Positions 1-11,925 of a DNA stretch of 64,000 bases are shown piece after piece (within the stretch, counting starts at the first letter, position 1; every line of letters starts with the position of its first letter). Below the pieces are notes generated by a model, which did no database searches, was not told where the DNA came from, and was given only the letters and a program-made list of their open reading frames with translations. The translations under genes were made by a program, and so were the position numbers. Source of the DNA: Forficula auricularia (taxonomy: Eukaryota; Arthropoda; Insecta; Dermaptera; Forficulidae); assembly GCA_024734495.1 (NCBI GenBank), contig JALMQS010000075.1, forward strand, positions 10,970,757-11,034,756, read 5' to 3'.

Positions 1-190
1 CACAACAAGGAAATTTTACAGTGCAGAGAAAAAACAAACAAAATTTAATCTTATTGTTATGGAAGAAACTCTTTTTCATATTTTTTTTTCTACAACTTAC
101 GATCGTAATTTTAAGTAGCAATTTTACTTGGACGATGCTGCATCACTTTTTCTTTCGAACGGTATTAATATATCATATATGATAAATAAG

Positions 191-803
191 CTGACGTGTT
201 CTGATGTGGTCATCCACTTGACTTTACCATACAACCTGGCCCCTCCTTTTATTTAATATTTAATAAAATTATTTATATTCATGTAGAGGGGGGTTAGTTT
301 TTGCATTTTTAGACTCCTGGGGGCCCACTGATTATGTCTACAAAATTTGGTTGAGTTTGGTACAAGAGCCTATATTTTTAATTTTTAACCTCCCCTCCAC
401 CCCCTTAATTTTGAGTCGATGTGCACCAAAATCTAATCAGCTCTTAATCTCAATGGACCAAAACTACGTGTGAAATTTGGTTTCGAAATTCACACTAGTT
501 TTTGAGCTAGCTCGTCCACAAAAATTTGGTAACTCACAGACTAACGGACAACCAGACAACCGGACGGACGGACAGACTAACAGACATTTTGACAAAACAA
601 TTATTATCTCGAAAAATATAATTTTTTCTATGTTCACTTATTAGAGCTTTTTTGTAGAGCGAAATGCCATGGTTTCGTTCAATTTTTCTAATCAATATAG
701 TTTCAGCCGTTTTTGAGATATTTCGAAAAAAAAGAAGGAAAAACCCCACTTTTTTCATGCACGATTATAATACTTGACCATACCCCGTATGGTAAAGTAA
801 AAA
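191..803 (+). mobile_element. Family A non-autonomous repeat, copy 1
   Basis: About 610 bp. It opens with CTGACGTGTTCTGATGTGG and, 30 bases in, ACTTGACTTTACCATACA. It closes with a CATGCACGATT block and CTTGACCATACCCCGTATGG. The 3' end folds into a short hairpin, and its TGTATGGTAAAG-like strand is the inverse complement of the 5' subterminal block. Inside are C-rich runs, 'AAAATTTGGTTGAGTTTGG' phrases, and the block around 'CACCAAAATCTAATCAGC'. There is no coding capacity; a 74-residue minus-strand frame recurs in other copies only because the repeat is conserved. Subterminal inverted repeats plus a 3' hairpin suggest a Helentron-associated element (inference). No target-site duplication was found. 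Confidence 0.8.
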
Positions 804-1228
804 TGGAGTTAGCAGCTTTACACTCTAAGCCAACGATATGTAATATTAGGGGATAGCGACTAGAAGTATTGCTTCTGCCTTAATAGTTTCACAAATGTAT
901 AAGAAAAATCTGCCAAAATGGCAGATCTTCTAGAATGACTTGGAAATATCATACAAATTCGGATAGTTCTGCCACCTCTTTGTGACTGAGCTATCGTTCT
1001 GACTTTCGTACAAAATACTACTTATTGGCATTAAGATTTTCCTGAAATCAAATTTTTAATTTTACAGTATTTTTGACTACGTTAAGATTAATTTGATTAC
1101 CAGTAAAAACAACTCTACTCAGTGAGTAAGAATTTTGCTTTGAATGTGTGTGCTGATCATACTACAATATTGGATATGTTATTTCCATTCTGAAATAATC
1201 TTCTAAAAAATTCAGTTCTTAGTCTATA
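804..1228. other. No recognisable feature
   Basis: AT-rich sequence between two repeats. I see no coding frame, RNA gene or repeat with a second copy in the window. Confidence 0.5.
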
Positions 1229-1789
1229 TTGTTGCGATTTAACCTACTTAAGTTAAATCTGGGTGAGGCCCAGTTCAGAATTTTATTGTGTAATGGTATA
1301 TTTAGCACTCTGGAATAAAAGATAGAAGTTTTGAGAGAAAAGATTTTAATTTATGTAAAGAAGAATAAGCATTTGGTACAATGTGTAGTAATAGAATAAT
1401 TATGTATGTAAGTAAATAAAGACAATGAAAACAGCGATTGAAACAAGTTGAACTGTGTGTGTGTAAAGTGACTGAATTTAATGTAAGTATAATTAACAAA
1501 GAAAGTGAACAATAATGGTGGACAGCGTGCATCAGCTGAGCGATAGATATTGTCTCCGCTGGCGTGCCTCTGCTGACTGCCTCCGCGAGTCGAGATAGCC
1601 TTCCACGCGCAACTCATGATAGCAACGGGGCGGGGAGCGATCACAGACTGCCAACTGCATCTACTAAAAGAAATAATAACACAAACCTGGCAAGCTATAT
1701 GCCGATTATGAATATAAGGGCCAAGGGGTGCTTATTTCATTACAATATAGATATATTCCTTAGTCTATTATCTCTTAGTCTATATATTC
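1229..1789. other. GC-richer patch of unknown identity
   Basis: The segment starts TGTTGCGATTTAACC and contains two AATAAA signals (near 1313 and 1417), which is superficially LTR-like. From about 1505 to 1680 it is clearly richer in GC than its surroundings. On the minus strand a frame stays open from about 1695 to 1351 (about 115 codons without a good start), and a pyrimidine run ending in TTTTAG precedes it. No protein family is recognisable. It could be a decayed LTR, the body of the element that ends in the hammerhead-like motif at 1790, or a host exon. I cannot choose between these. Confidence 0.3.
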
Positions 1790-1836
1790 CAATGTTCTGA
1801 GGAAGAGCTGGATAAAGCTTGAAACGTTGATCATTG
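1790..1836 (+). ncRNA. Hammerhead-ribozyme-like motif
   Basis: The outer helix is CAATGTT with GATCATTG (seven pairs around one bulged C). The core box is CTGAGGA (1797-1803) plus an extra A. The inner hairpin is GAGCT/AGCTT with a short loop, followed by GAAACGTT. The order (helix I, CUGANGA, helix II, GAA, palindromic ACGT in the helix III position, H17, helix I) is that of hammerheads with minimal helix III, as reported for Penelope-like elements. The extra base before helix II is non-canonical, so activity is uncertain. Confidence 0.5.
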
Positions 1837-1916
1837 AAGATTGCCTTTTATTTATTATTTTATTTTATTTTTCATTATTTTCATATTAAAATTTGTGTAT
1901 GTAATTAGAAAAAAAA

Positions 1917-2399
1917 ATTGACACGTTCTGATGTGGACATCCACTTGACTTTTCCATACACCCTGGCCACTCTCTTATATTTTGGTACAAGGGCCAAAAT
2001 TTTCATTTTTTGACCCCCCACCCTCCATTTTGGGCGGTTAGTTTTTGCACTTTTAGTCTTCTGGAAGCCCACTGATTATGTATACAAAATTTGGTTGATT
2101 TTGGTAGAAGAGCATAGATTTTCACTTTTTGACCCCCCCCCCCTTTTGGGGGGTTAATTTTTGGATTTTTATACTTCTGGGGACCCACTGATTATGTATA
2201 CAAAATCTGGATGAGTTTGGTATAAGGGACAATTTTTATTAGGGATTTTCTGTAGACCGAAATGCCATGCTTTCGCCCAATTTTTTTAATCAAAATAGTT
2301 CCAGCCGTTTTTGAGATATTTGTAAGAAAAGAAGCAAAAAACCAGTTTTTTCATGCACGATTACAATACTTGACCATACCCTGTATGATAAAGTAAAAA
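1917..2399 (+). mobile_element. Family A non-autonomous repeat, copy 2
   Basis: About 480 bp with the same start (TTGACACGTTCTGATGTGG) and end (CTTGACCATACCCTGTATG) as copy 1, but internally shorter. It has three internal C-rich units with the phrase GTATACAAAATTTGGTTGA and lacks the 'CACCAAAATCTAATCAGC' block. It carries a run of nine or more C residues near 2134, prone to slippage. Non-coding. Same orientation as every other copy in the window. Confidence 0.8.
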
Positions 2400-2898
2400 T
2401 CTGATTACAAAAAAAAAAATAGGATCTCTCTAGGATTTATTTTTCATTAGACAGCATAAAACAATTTCGATGCAGGTCTAGACAAGTCTAGCCTCCCCTC
2501 CACCGCCTCTGGTATTCTCTCCGCCACCTCCCCCCTCGACCACTTGACAAATGACCTGAGAACGCCAATTAGTTAGTGATCGACTCCATGGTCTTGAGTA
2601 TCCATCTCCTCCTGTATCTGTAAATATTTTCACCTCTTTTAGTTTTACTATTTGAGTGTAATTTAATTGAATTAGTTTCTGAAATAGCAATTGATTAATT
2701 GAAAATCAATCAAATTAGAAGTTAATTTATTCGAATTCTTTCTAGCTTTCTAATAGATTAGAATTGAATCCTTGAGCTTGTTACTTTTTTATTTCTAAAC
2801 AATAAATACGTACTAAATGCATCTTAAAATTTGAAAAAATGTAACTAATTTAATCACAATAATTACTCAGATTTTAAAATTGCCTGGAAAAATAGATA
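2400..2898. other. No recognisable feature
   Basis: AT-rich spacer. It includes a short CT-rich stretch (2490-2540) that gives a glycine-rich minus-strand frame, judged accidental. Confidence 0.4.
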
Positions 2899-3857
2899 TA
2901 GTAGACTGGGGGAAGATGCCGTAGTTTTTAACTTTATTTTATATAAAATAGCACATTGGTTTTTTTTCAACCAACCATTTTTCAACAATATATGTACTTT
3001 TGTAATTAATAAAAATAAGTTTCGCTTTGAAAAACCATTTTTTACAAAATAATAATAATAATAATAATTTATAAACATTTGCATTTCGGCATCTTACCCC
3101 AATCTTGCAGTAAGATGACTGATACCTTTGGGGTAAGATGCCGTATGTGGAATCAATGCACAATGTTATTAAATCAATTCCAAATAAAATAAAATAATAA
3201 TCATATTAATGATCATATTACATGTACCTACATCCAAATAACATTACTTTTTATTTTAAATTTTCTTTTTTCCTTTTAAGTAATATTTCCGCTTTTGAAA
3301 GCTTTTTGCAGGTCATTTTCGTTCCATGATCCTCGATTTGACTTTCTTATGTATGTCCACGGCATTTCTGGAAAGAAATCATCGGATTAGTTTCCAAAAA
3401 TTAATTTTAAATATATAGTAATTCAAACCAGTATCTTACACCAAAGCGAAAACTACGGCATCTTACTCCCCAAAAAATGTTCGTCGTTTTCCCCCAAAGC
3501 ATTGGACAAGATGCCAGCCCTCCTAGCACTGCGCGACACTGGCAGGCGGGGGCCATTACGAGACTAGTAGAAAGCCCACACCTCAAAGTCACTATAACTA
3601 GCCGAGTTATTTCTCTTCTATCAAAACTGCGACTAATATGGCTAAGTAAAGTGAGGTACTTATCAAAGAAATCAGGATAACAAAATCATTGAAAAACACC
3701 ACTTAATACTGTGATTAATTAACAAAAACTATTTGTATACTTTCACTGGGCACGCGCCTTCATTCCAGCTTACTGGCAAGCTGGCAGGACCGCATGCGTG
3801 TGAGTGAGCCAGGTGATAGGGCATCTTGTACAATACGGCGTCTCACCCCAATCTACC
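2899..3857. mobile_element. Non-autonomous TIR element with iterated AAGATGCCG words
   Basis: The left end TAGACTGGGGGAAGATGCCG and the right end CGGCGTCTCACCCCAATCTA are imperfect inverted repeats of about 25 bp. The same word recurs inside in both orientations: inverted near 3087 and 3454, direct near 3132 and 3504. This resembles subterminal transposase-binding repeats. There is no intact transposase; the open frames are short. The superfamily is not determined because no clean target-site duplication was found. Confidence 0.6.
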
Positions 3858-3860
3858 CTA

Positions 3861-6344
3861 TAATCTACTCATCTCCATCATAATTTAAATAGCCCTGTCT
3901 ATTATTCCAAGAGACTCATGATCATGATTAGAATATATTAAATGAAAATCTTCTATTTCAAAATGCTAATCTTAGTTTTATTCTCTCAGGGTTCTCATTC
4001 TCCGAGGAAAGAGGAGTACCAGTGTGTCCCGACATCCACGTGCGTCGCTTTAATATAAGTTTCTATCTAATATTATTTTATTACAATTTTGGTGGTCAGA
4101 TTTAGATTTAAAACATATTCTGTTTTATCAGTGCCTTGGAATTCGCAACATCTCGCCTCAATATTCTAAAACTACAACAGGTCAAAAGTTGTTATGTATT
4201 TAAATTTTTGTGAAAAAATTCCAATTCGATGGTTCTTTCAATCTTTCAAGTACCTTGAATTAAAAAAAAAAGAGTATATATATATATGTGACTAATTTAA
4301 TTAGTTGCATTGAATCGCTTTTTGAAAGCTTATATTTTACTTTTTTACTCAAAAATTATTTCATACGTATTTTAAATGCAACGATAAATTGAGAGTATAA
4401 TACTTTTTCATGTGTTTTTATTTTTCAATTTTTTTAACTTATTTCAACTCTATATAATAGACTTTGCATGCAATTTTATTATTAGTATTAAAATAGTTTG
4501 TGTTAAGGAGAAGTAGACGCTATTGATAAAACTCGTTCTATACTTGATTAATAGCAAATTCTTTATTTCGTGTCTAAACTTGTTTCAATGTCTCAAATGG
4601 ATATGTACTTGTCTCGACATGTATCCGGGATTATTATAAAAGTGCCCACGCTAATAATTCGCACCCTTTTCTTTCCATACCAGAGTGAGACATTCTACCT
4701 CAATTGTATTTCAGAGAATTTTAAATTTTTTTAATTTTTATCTTTAATTGTTTTTAAAATATTTTCAATGAAATAAGGGAATTATTTTTCCGAAATTTTG
4801 GTAGATTCGTTTCATTTGCTTTTAAGGAAAGAAAAAATTTATCGAATGCATTTTTTTCATTAAATTATTATTTAAAATGAATTTATTTTTATTAGGTATA
4901 TTTTTTAATCAAATAAATAAGAATTAACAGATATTTATTATGGGGTGTTCATTTTAGAAAATCAATTCATACGAAATTTGTTTTTAATAAATTAATAATT
5001 TATTTTTTCTAATAAAATTTCCTCGGTAGGATTACAAGCTAATGCCTGCTGGGCATGTTTAATTTGATAATAAAATTTCCAAATCAAAATGATTTAATGA
5101 TTTCGTTAAAAAAATAGAATTCGATTTTTTTCCCAATTTTTCAGGTACTTTAAATCCAAAATCGATCACTCTTACTTTTATCTGCGTCTGTAACCAAATA
5201 AAATACAAATTTTTTAGCACTAGAACGAACTGAACAATTCTGCATTCTTGACTAGTGGTAAGAATGGGGAATCCGGACCGACAAAAAATTTATGACATTA
5301 CGTTTTTGAATTATCGTGAATTATGGGAATCTAGAGAGATCGACATTAGATATTATTTTGGGACCTGTATGAACTTACTACCACCTTTCGTTTTTCAGCT
5401 ATCGTGGATTTAGAAACCCGATTTAACATACATGAACGAATGAACATTTCTCAGTTTTAGACATTTCTCAAACCAAAACACTAACACTAAAAAAAGGAAA
5501 TTATTAATTTCTACTTAAAAAAAAATTAATTATGTGTGAATTAACTAAAAATTCAAATCTTATTTATTTATTGGCTAACTAGACAAAAAACAAAGTGAGA
5601 AGTTAAATATTTATTTTTATCTCTTACTTTTACTATTAGACATACTTTACTTAGGATAGGGCGCCATGGAAAAATTTGAATTTAAAAAAAAGTCGCCGCG
5701 ACGAGTTTGGGAACCCCTGGCTTATCTAATATTCTAAGCTTAGTACAGATTTACATTTAGATGAAATCTAAATAACAATATGATTGATGTGGTCTTAGTC
5801 TTCGTAACCGAGATGAACTTTTTCTAACTAAGCTTTTGTTAATCCTTACTGACATTTACTAATTTTGTTTGATTATCATTTTTTAAAACGTTGAATTAAT
5901 GTTTTAATATAAAGGAAAGCAGCACAAAAATCTCTGATTTCGGTGTTGAGTCTTTGGTCCTGGATTTTTTTTTTTTATATAGAATTTTCAATTCAACAGG
6001 TGAAAGAGGTATAAATGAGAACAAAAACAACCCTTTGATATAAAAATATAACATCAAAAGAGATTTATACCATTGTAGTTAGAGGGTTAATTAATATCAT
6101 TTTCATAAATCCTCCGAAAAATTTTCTACTCATGTAAATGAAATACTAATCGGGTTCAAAAGAAGAGAATTATGAATTTAAAATGTGAAAGATTTGAAAT
6201 GTTTTTATAATTTATTTTATTACTATCGCTTTATAGAATAAGTTAAATTTTGAATTCAAATTTTTATAAGAAATATACGTTTTGAGGTCCTCTGAATATA
6301 CAATAAGACCACATTTTCAGCTATTAATTCATTTACCACCCCGA
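3861..6344. other. AT-rich stretch with one hAT-like 3' remnant
   Basis: No gene seen. At about 5652-5715 the text 'GGGCGCCATGG ... GTTTGGGAACCCCTGG' resembles the 3' end of a hAT element (compare CCAGGGGTTCCCAAAC read inward). No matching 5' terminus was found. The remainder is unassigned AT-rich sequence. Confidence 0.35.
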
Positions 6345-6604
6345 TAACTCAAAAGGGCGATTCTCAAAAAAATAGAATCCCTCCCCCGGACTTCCCGTAT
6401 AATTGAATTCACTCTAATTATGTCTTCTATTTTTCTCTTCTAATAATTCATAAGATTAGATTAGACTAGAATGATTTACTTAGCGTAATTTAGCTACAAA
6501 TTTTTTCATAAAAGCGGGAGCCGTTATTGAATTTTCTCTAATTTTTCTTGAATCTTTAGCTTCTAATATTTTAAAAGATTAGATTAGACTAAAATATTAC
6601 TAAT

Positions 6605-6790
6605 CCTTAGGCATTTAAGTCTCGGTTTAACCGGGACTATCGCGGTTTGAAGCTATGGGTCAAGTGCCTCGGTCAGTTTGTCATTTTCTCCCGGTTATTT
6701 GGAAAAAATTAAGTGTTGCCTAGGCAAAGTTAATTGTGAATTAAATTTTAGTGGATTTTTCGAAGCGATTAAACATACAAAGAAAAGAAG
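6605..6790. repeat. Dispersed repeat D, copy 1
   Basis: It shares 'TTTGTCATTTTCTCCCGGTT', 'GTTAATTGTGAA' and 'GTGGATTTTTCGAAGCGATT' with 27395-27590, in the same orientation. Non-coding. It may be the end of the segment that interrupts the 150-bp tandem array. Confidence 0.55.
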
Positions 6791-6975
6791 AAAAAGTAAA
6801 TAATTTTTCAAAGCTCGGTACGCTTGCTAACAAGTAATTTCTTTTTTAGATTTTTGTCTGAATTTTAATGAAGTCCAATTGAAAATTCTCTCTCTCTATA
6901 ACGAGTATCGTTTTGGTCCGAGTGCAAAAAGCCCTTCCTAGAATAATAGAAATTAAGAAATTAATCTCTTATAGT

Positions 6976-7032
6976 CTGAAACAGGTCTATTTTTCTAAGT
7001 GGCATCCACTTACAAGTCCAGGCCTGTTTCAG
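6976..7032. repeat. Compound perfect hairpin
   Basis: CTGAAACAGG at 6976-6985 pairs perfectly with CCTGTTTCAG at 7023-7032. A second perfect hairpin, TAAGTGG-CAT-CCACTTA, sits between them at 6996-7012. It could be a structured RNA or a transposon terminus; no second copy was seen. Confidence 0.45.
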
Positions 7033-8424
7033 TCATCCTTGCAATGCACATTAGCTCTAAAGAAAGAGAGATCATTCTATTTGCGCACTTTGTCGTTATT
7101 TTCATCGATCAGATTCTAATGAAAGAATCGGTCACCCGAGAATTAAATAATAAATAAGAGAAAATTTTTTCATTACTCGGTACACTAGAGCTGCCCTAAT
7201 AATTATTAATAAACTTAAATATAAATTGTTCATTTATGGATATAGTTAAGTACTATAACATCCTCTTAAAATCTCAATATAAAAATTCAAAAAATATTTT
7301 CTGCCTTTTGAACGAGATGTTCGTTCTATTCTATCAGTCCTCTGTAATCGATACAAACGACAATTTTGACTTTACGTTTTTGGGCTATCGTGAGTATCGG
7401 AATTCAGATGCACAAAGAGAAAAAAAAAATAGTAAAAAATATTTTTCTCCCCGTTTCGGACATTTTAAAGCACAATGAGCAAATATTTATTTTTATGGGT
7501 GATTTAATACTAGGGCCGCCTGGAAAGAGGGTAATTTTTAACCTGAGTTCCTTGCTAGTGATATATATTAATAGTTTAGTTCAGTTAAGAGTAATTAAAA
7601 ATAATTACTACTTAATTGATTTTCTTTGTTCACCACTTCACAAAAAAAGTCTAACTTTTTGAATCATTAAATACTTTGATGAATACAATTCTCTCTTTGT
7701 AAAATCATATAGAAGTTACTCATTTTTTTATTTTGAATAAACTCCCGGTTTGAGAAAAAAATATTATCCTAAGTCTACTAATCGGGATTTATTTTGTGTA
7801 AAATAGCTATAAATTCTTTCACTCACACCCTTTCATCAATGCGGGAGACGTTATTGACGTTATTGAATTCGCTCTAATATCTTCTTGAATGTTTCGTTTC
7901 TAATATTTCAAAAGATTAGATTAGAATGTTACTAATCGCGATTAGTTTTGTGTAATATAGCTACAAATTATTTCCCTCGGTCATAAAAGCGGGAGCCGTT
8001 ATTGAATTCACTCTATTTTTTTTTTTTCTTGAATCTTTATCTTCTAATATTTCAAAGGATTTGATTAGACTGGGATGTTATTAATCGCGATTTACTTCTC
8101 GCAATTTAACTACAAATCCTTTCTCTCCGCCTGTCATAAAAGCGGGAAGTGCTGTCTGTACTAAGGCTAACTCAATCCTTCCATTTTAATTTATTAAGCA
8201 GTACAAATTTAAATCAAGAAATAATATATGGAGAAATTTTTTTGAAAAAAAAAAAATCTATTCGGCATATAAGACCTAATAAAGGGAATATAACTATATA
8301 AATAAAACTCGATAATTAATTTTTTTAAATTCCACATCACTCAATTTTACCTTGTGCAGGAAAACTAATTTATAAGTAGGTATCGATAAAATAAGAAAGG
8401 GCAGAAATGTTTTTATGATAAGCC

Positions 8425-8611
8425 TAGGGATGTAGTGGAGGGTATACGGCGGTATACGGCGTATATCCTGTGTTTTGATCTGAGTGAAAATACCCTGTGC
8501 TAGATTGTTAAATTTATTTTAAATTACAGTAATACCCCCTTCTCTACTTATAGCGTATACCATCTGATTTTTACGGTCCATATATCGTCCAATTTTACGA
8601 CTACAGCACTG
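8425..8611. mobile_element. hAT-type MITE with perfect 8-bp TSD
   Basis: A 187-bp element. The left end TAGGGATGTAG and the right end CTACAGCACTG are imperfect terminal inverted repeats. It is flanked by the identical octamer GATAAGCC at 8417-8424 and 8612-8619. An 8-bp duplication and CA(G)GG/CAGTG-type ends are diagnostic of the hAT superfamily. Internal TATACGGCG repeats are present. Non-coding. The perfect duplication suggests relatively recent insertion. Confidence 0.8.
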
Positions 8612-8619
8612 GATAAGCC

Positions 8620-9162
8620 AAATATTAAATTAATATGATAAGAGCAAATGCCTTATTAGTTTTATTGCTTGTTTTGTAATTGAATTCGTAGAGAATGCTT
8701 CAAGGCCACTCGAATAACATGAGGGCAGACTGTAATAGTTGGATGGGGGTAAAAAAGCTTTTAGACTAGAATAAAAAGCCAATTGTTTCTTTTACTTAGT
8801 TTAAAGTAAAAAAAAAAAATACTTTATTATTTTTGTTCCCTAAATCAAGTTTAACAAACATTTTTTATTATAATGTTAAAATTTTGATGATGAGATTCCG
8901 AGGTGGCGTTGAACCAGAGCAGCGCAATCGATCGCTTACTAGTAGTCGGTCTCAAAGGAATGGCTTAAAAAATTCTTCAATTTTTCTCCTATGTTGCTTG
9001 AAAGCTTTGTTGTAAATAAATATTTCTGCACCCGATAAATTCCTCAGATCTCTTAAGGTCTCCCTAAGGTTCGCTTGACCTCAACTATTACTCGTATCTC
9101 GTCTTCCACAAATCATCTAGCCACTCAAACTCGTAGAAATTAAATCAATACATAAAAATAAA
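8620..9162. other. No recognisable feature
   Basis: AT-rich. A 60-residue plus-strand frame at 8833 has no recognisable domain and is treated as chance. Confidence 0.4.
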
Positions 9163-9888
9163 TTGACACGTTCCAATGTGGCCATCCACTTGACTTTACC
9201 ATACAGAGTTTGGTACAAGGGCCTAGATTGATTTTCATTTTTTGACCCTACAACCCCTTCCCCCCATTTTGGACAGTTAGTTTTTGAATTTTTATTCTTC
9301 TGGTAGCCCACTGCTTTTGTATACAAAATATGGTTGGGTTTGCTCAAATGGCCTAGATTTTTATTTTTGACCCCCCCCCCCCTCCTAATTTTGGCACCAG
9401 AAAAAATATTTTCTTTATAATAGGTTCATTTTATAGTATATTTTATTTTTCTTGTTTTTTTTTTGTTTGAAAATATTATAATTTTAAATTTTAACCCCCT
9501 CTCCCCCCGCCTTAATTTTGGGTCAATATGCACCAAAATCTAATCAGCTCTTAATCTCTCAATGCATCAAAACTATGTATGAAATTTGGTTTTGATATTC
9601 ATACTTGTTTTTGAGCTAGCTCGTCTACAAAATTTGGTAAATTTGGTACAACCTAACAGACTAACAGACATTTTTATAAAACAGTTATTATCTCAAAAAA
9701 TATAATTTTTTCGATGTTCACTTATTAGGGCTTTTTTGTAGACCGAAATGCTATGGTTTCGCCCAATTTTTTTAATCAAAATAGTTTAAGCCGTTTTTGA
9801 GACATTTCGAAAAAATAAGCAAAAAAACAAAAACACTTTTTCATTCACGATTACAATACTTGACCATACCATGTATGGTAAAGAAATA
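9163..9888 (+). mobile_element. Family A non-autonomous repeat, copy 3
   Basis: It starts TTGACACGTTCCAATGTGG and ends CTTGACCATACCATGTATGG. It holds two C-rich units, the 'CACCAAAATCTAATCAGC' block and the 'CATTCACGATTACAATAC' block. About 725 bp, non-coding, and oriented like the other copies. Confidence 0.8.
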
Positions 9889-11118
9889 AGATGTGATATT
9901 TTTTTTACTAAATAATTATAATGAGGCTCGTAAATAGAATTTCCTAAAAAATTCAGATTTTTTTTTAAAGTAGTATACGTCTTTTCCCACTCCAAAAAGA
10001 AAAAAAACAGAAACCAATATCAGGTTTTGCTTCGTCGTTTAGTATTATTATTATTTTTAGGCGAGGAGAAAGAAGTTCTAGAACCATTTGGAGGAAATAG
10101 GGTTTTTTAAGACATCGTAGAGTGTCCTTAAATTAGAGATTTCGCATTTCTCTTCAGAGAATGGTCGAAGACAGAAAGCTAAGACTTGAGACAAACGTGT
10201 CTATCTTATTAATACGTGCGAATTTAACTAATTACTTAGCTCCCTAATGACAATTCAATTTTTTTATGACTTAATGCATCTTTAAATCGGGAACTCTAAA
10301 ATTAGAAAATCCATAATCAAATTATGTTTTGTTTAAAAAAAAAATCGTTTCCGCACAAATTTTCTACGATCTTCTGTTCATGAGTTATCGTAGGTATTGT
10401 ATCCAGCCATTTACACAGAGAAAGACAGAAAATCATGCTTAAAATTGAGTAAAATTGAATTCTAAACAAATGAAAATGTAACAAAAAGCCAACAATACGG
10501 GCTAAATTTCAATTAAGGCAGAGCCTGTATAAAAAATTTTAATTAATACGGATATGATAAAAAGCTATTCAAAAAATTAATATTTGGCTGTGATTAATCA
10601 TCTGATGAGTGAGTTTTTTGCCTTCTATTAAGGAGTTTAGAGGGCAAATCCTGTTGTTCCATTAATGTTTTAAACACTAAACTGTGCTTAAAGTTACTCT
10701 TCGGCTAGAGTTGATGATGATGAGGAGGAGAATGAAATCTTATATCACCAAAAGTTAATTTCTCTGTTAAAACTTTTTGCTTGATATTCAGATTCCTTTT
10801 TTTTTTGAATATGCATAGTGTTATATATCTGTGGTCAAATTGTTATTTAAATCACACTTAATTGATTATAACTATTTATTGATTACAGTGAAAGAGGACA
10901 TAAAACACCTATAATGTTTCGATAGCAATATAAGTCGATAGAAACGTCACAGATACACCTATTAGGATATTTGTTGTTGTGTTCAATAAATAGTTATAGT
11001 AAATTATTTTTGATTTAATAAATAATTAACCTCTAATATTATATTTCTAATCACAAAAATAAAAAAAAATTAATTTACTTAAGGAGCAATCACAGATTTT
11101 AGAGAAAATATATTTACA
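9889..11118. other. AT-rich spacer; old repeat E near 10360-10440
   Basis: No gene seen. Around 10360-10440 the order 'ATGAGTTATCGTAGGTATTG ... ACACAGAGAAAGACAGAAAA' matches dispersed family E (see 62440). The rest is unassigned. Confidence 0.35.
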
Positions 11119-11223
11119 TTGCATATCAGAGAGTTTCGCCCCCTTAGAAATCGAACCCAAGCGCTAACTAGCTTGCCGGGCCGTTAGCCAAACCCTTAAG
11201 ACAAATCTCTCTCTGACATGCAA
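11119..11223 (-). repeat. tRNA-like SINE core in a short inverted repeat
   Basis: Read on the minus strand it has an A-box-like TGGCTAACGGC (about 11180-11190) and a B-box-like GGGTTCGATTT (11148-11158) at tRNA-like spacing, so it could promote pol III transcription. The unit is bounded by TTGCATATCAGAGAG and CTCTCTGACATGCAA, which are inverse complements apart from one base. The same TGTCAGAG boundaries and B box occur in the foldback repeats at 23.2 and 60.0 kb. It does not fold as a complete tRNA. Confidence 0.55.
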
Positions 11224-11925
11224 CATATATAAGAAATATAGCTAAAGAATTTTCACTCCCTTCATACAAAAGGGAAAGAAAAAAATGCAAAAAAAATTTC
11301 AATGTCGAGTCCTTTAATTAAATAATGAATGCAAAGATTTAAGCATTTTTTGGGTTTCTTTTTTTGAAAAAAGATGGAAATTTTTTCAAAAATCAACCCA
11401 GACATATACATTTAATAAATACATTTACTTAAGGACCAATCATAGATTTTAGAAAAATATTTTTATCTTTTTAATTGAACTTTTCTTCATCGGAAATGGC
11501 GCCTATAGGGCGAACATCAAAGTTGCACCACTTCGTAAATTATCTAAATATAAAATAAACATAACTATACATTAAATAAAAAAATTCATAAATTTTACAA
11601 AACATTTTTATTTTCTATTTTAAAACAAAAAAAAAAATGAACTTTAAATAGTATTAAACTTAAAAATTCCTTTTGCGAACCAAATAGATTTATAACATTT
11701 TCAAAATCTGTTTTTACTTTATCCAATACAAAGCACACACAGTTTTTTAGTTTTATAGTTTTAACCTGTAAACTCCTGATGATGGACTAATAATCCGAAA
11801 TATATTGATTTTGTATAAACCTCTTTGAGTTATATTTCATTCACTGTGAAACTACACACCCTTTACTTTATTAATTAATATCATGTTTCACCTAAAACCT
11901 ACACCACTTTCTCTAAGTAAAGTTG
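11224..11925. other. AT-rich spacer with a degenerate hammerhead-like motif
   Basis: No gene seen. At 11776-11800 the + strand reads CTGATGA, T, GGA, a 7-base loop, TCC, GAAA. That is the core order of the hammerhead-like family, but the flanking outer helix does not pair. It is probably a decayed copy. Confidence 0.35.

Larger units (their letters stand above)
6345..8160. repeat. About 150-bp tandem repeat, split by a 1.1-kb segment
   Basis: The unit contains 'CATAAAAGCGGGAGCCGTTA', 'TTGAATTC', 'CTTCTAATATTTCAAAAGAT' and 'AATCGCGATT'. About two units lie at 6345-6605 and three at 7777-8160, with the best 'GCGGGAG' landmarks near 6515, 7842, 7990 and 8140. The segment between starts with a sequence (6610-6780) that has a second copy at 27395-27590, so it is probably a separate repeat inserted into the tandem array. 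Confidence 0.65.

Noticed and set aside
534..758. Minus-strand frame with FFLLFFRNISKTAETILIRK; similar frames recur at 9786, 30904, 54773 and 56808
   Set aside because: They recur because they lie in the conserved 3' block of family A, not because of protein selection. Lengths vary and there is no domain.
1229..1700. LTR of a retrotransposon
   Set aside because: It begins TG and has AATAAA, but I found no matching second LTR, clear CA end, primer-binding site or duplication; kept only as an unidentified patch.
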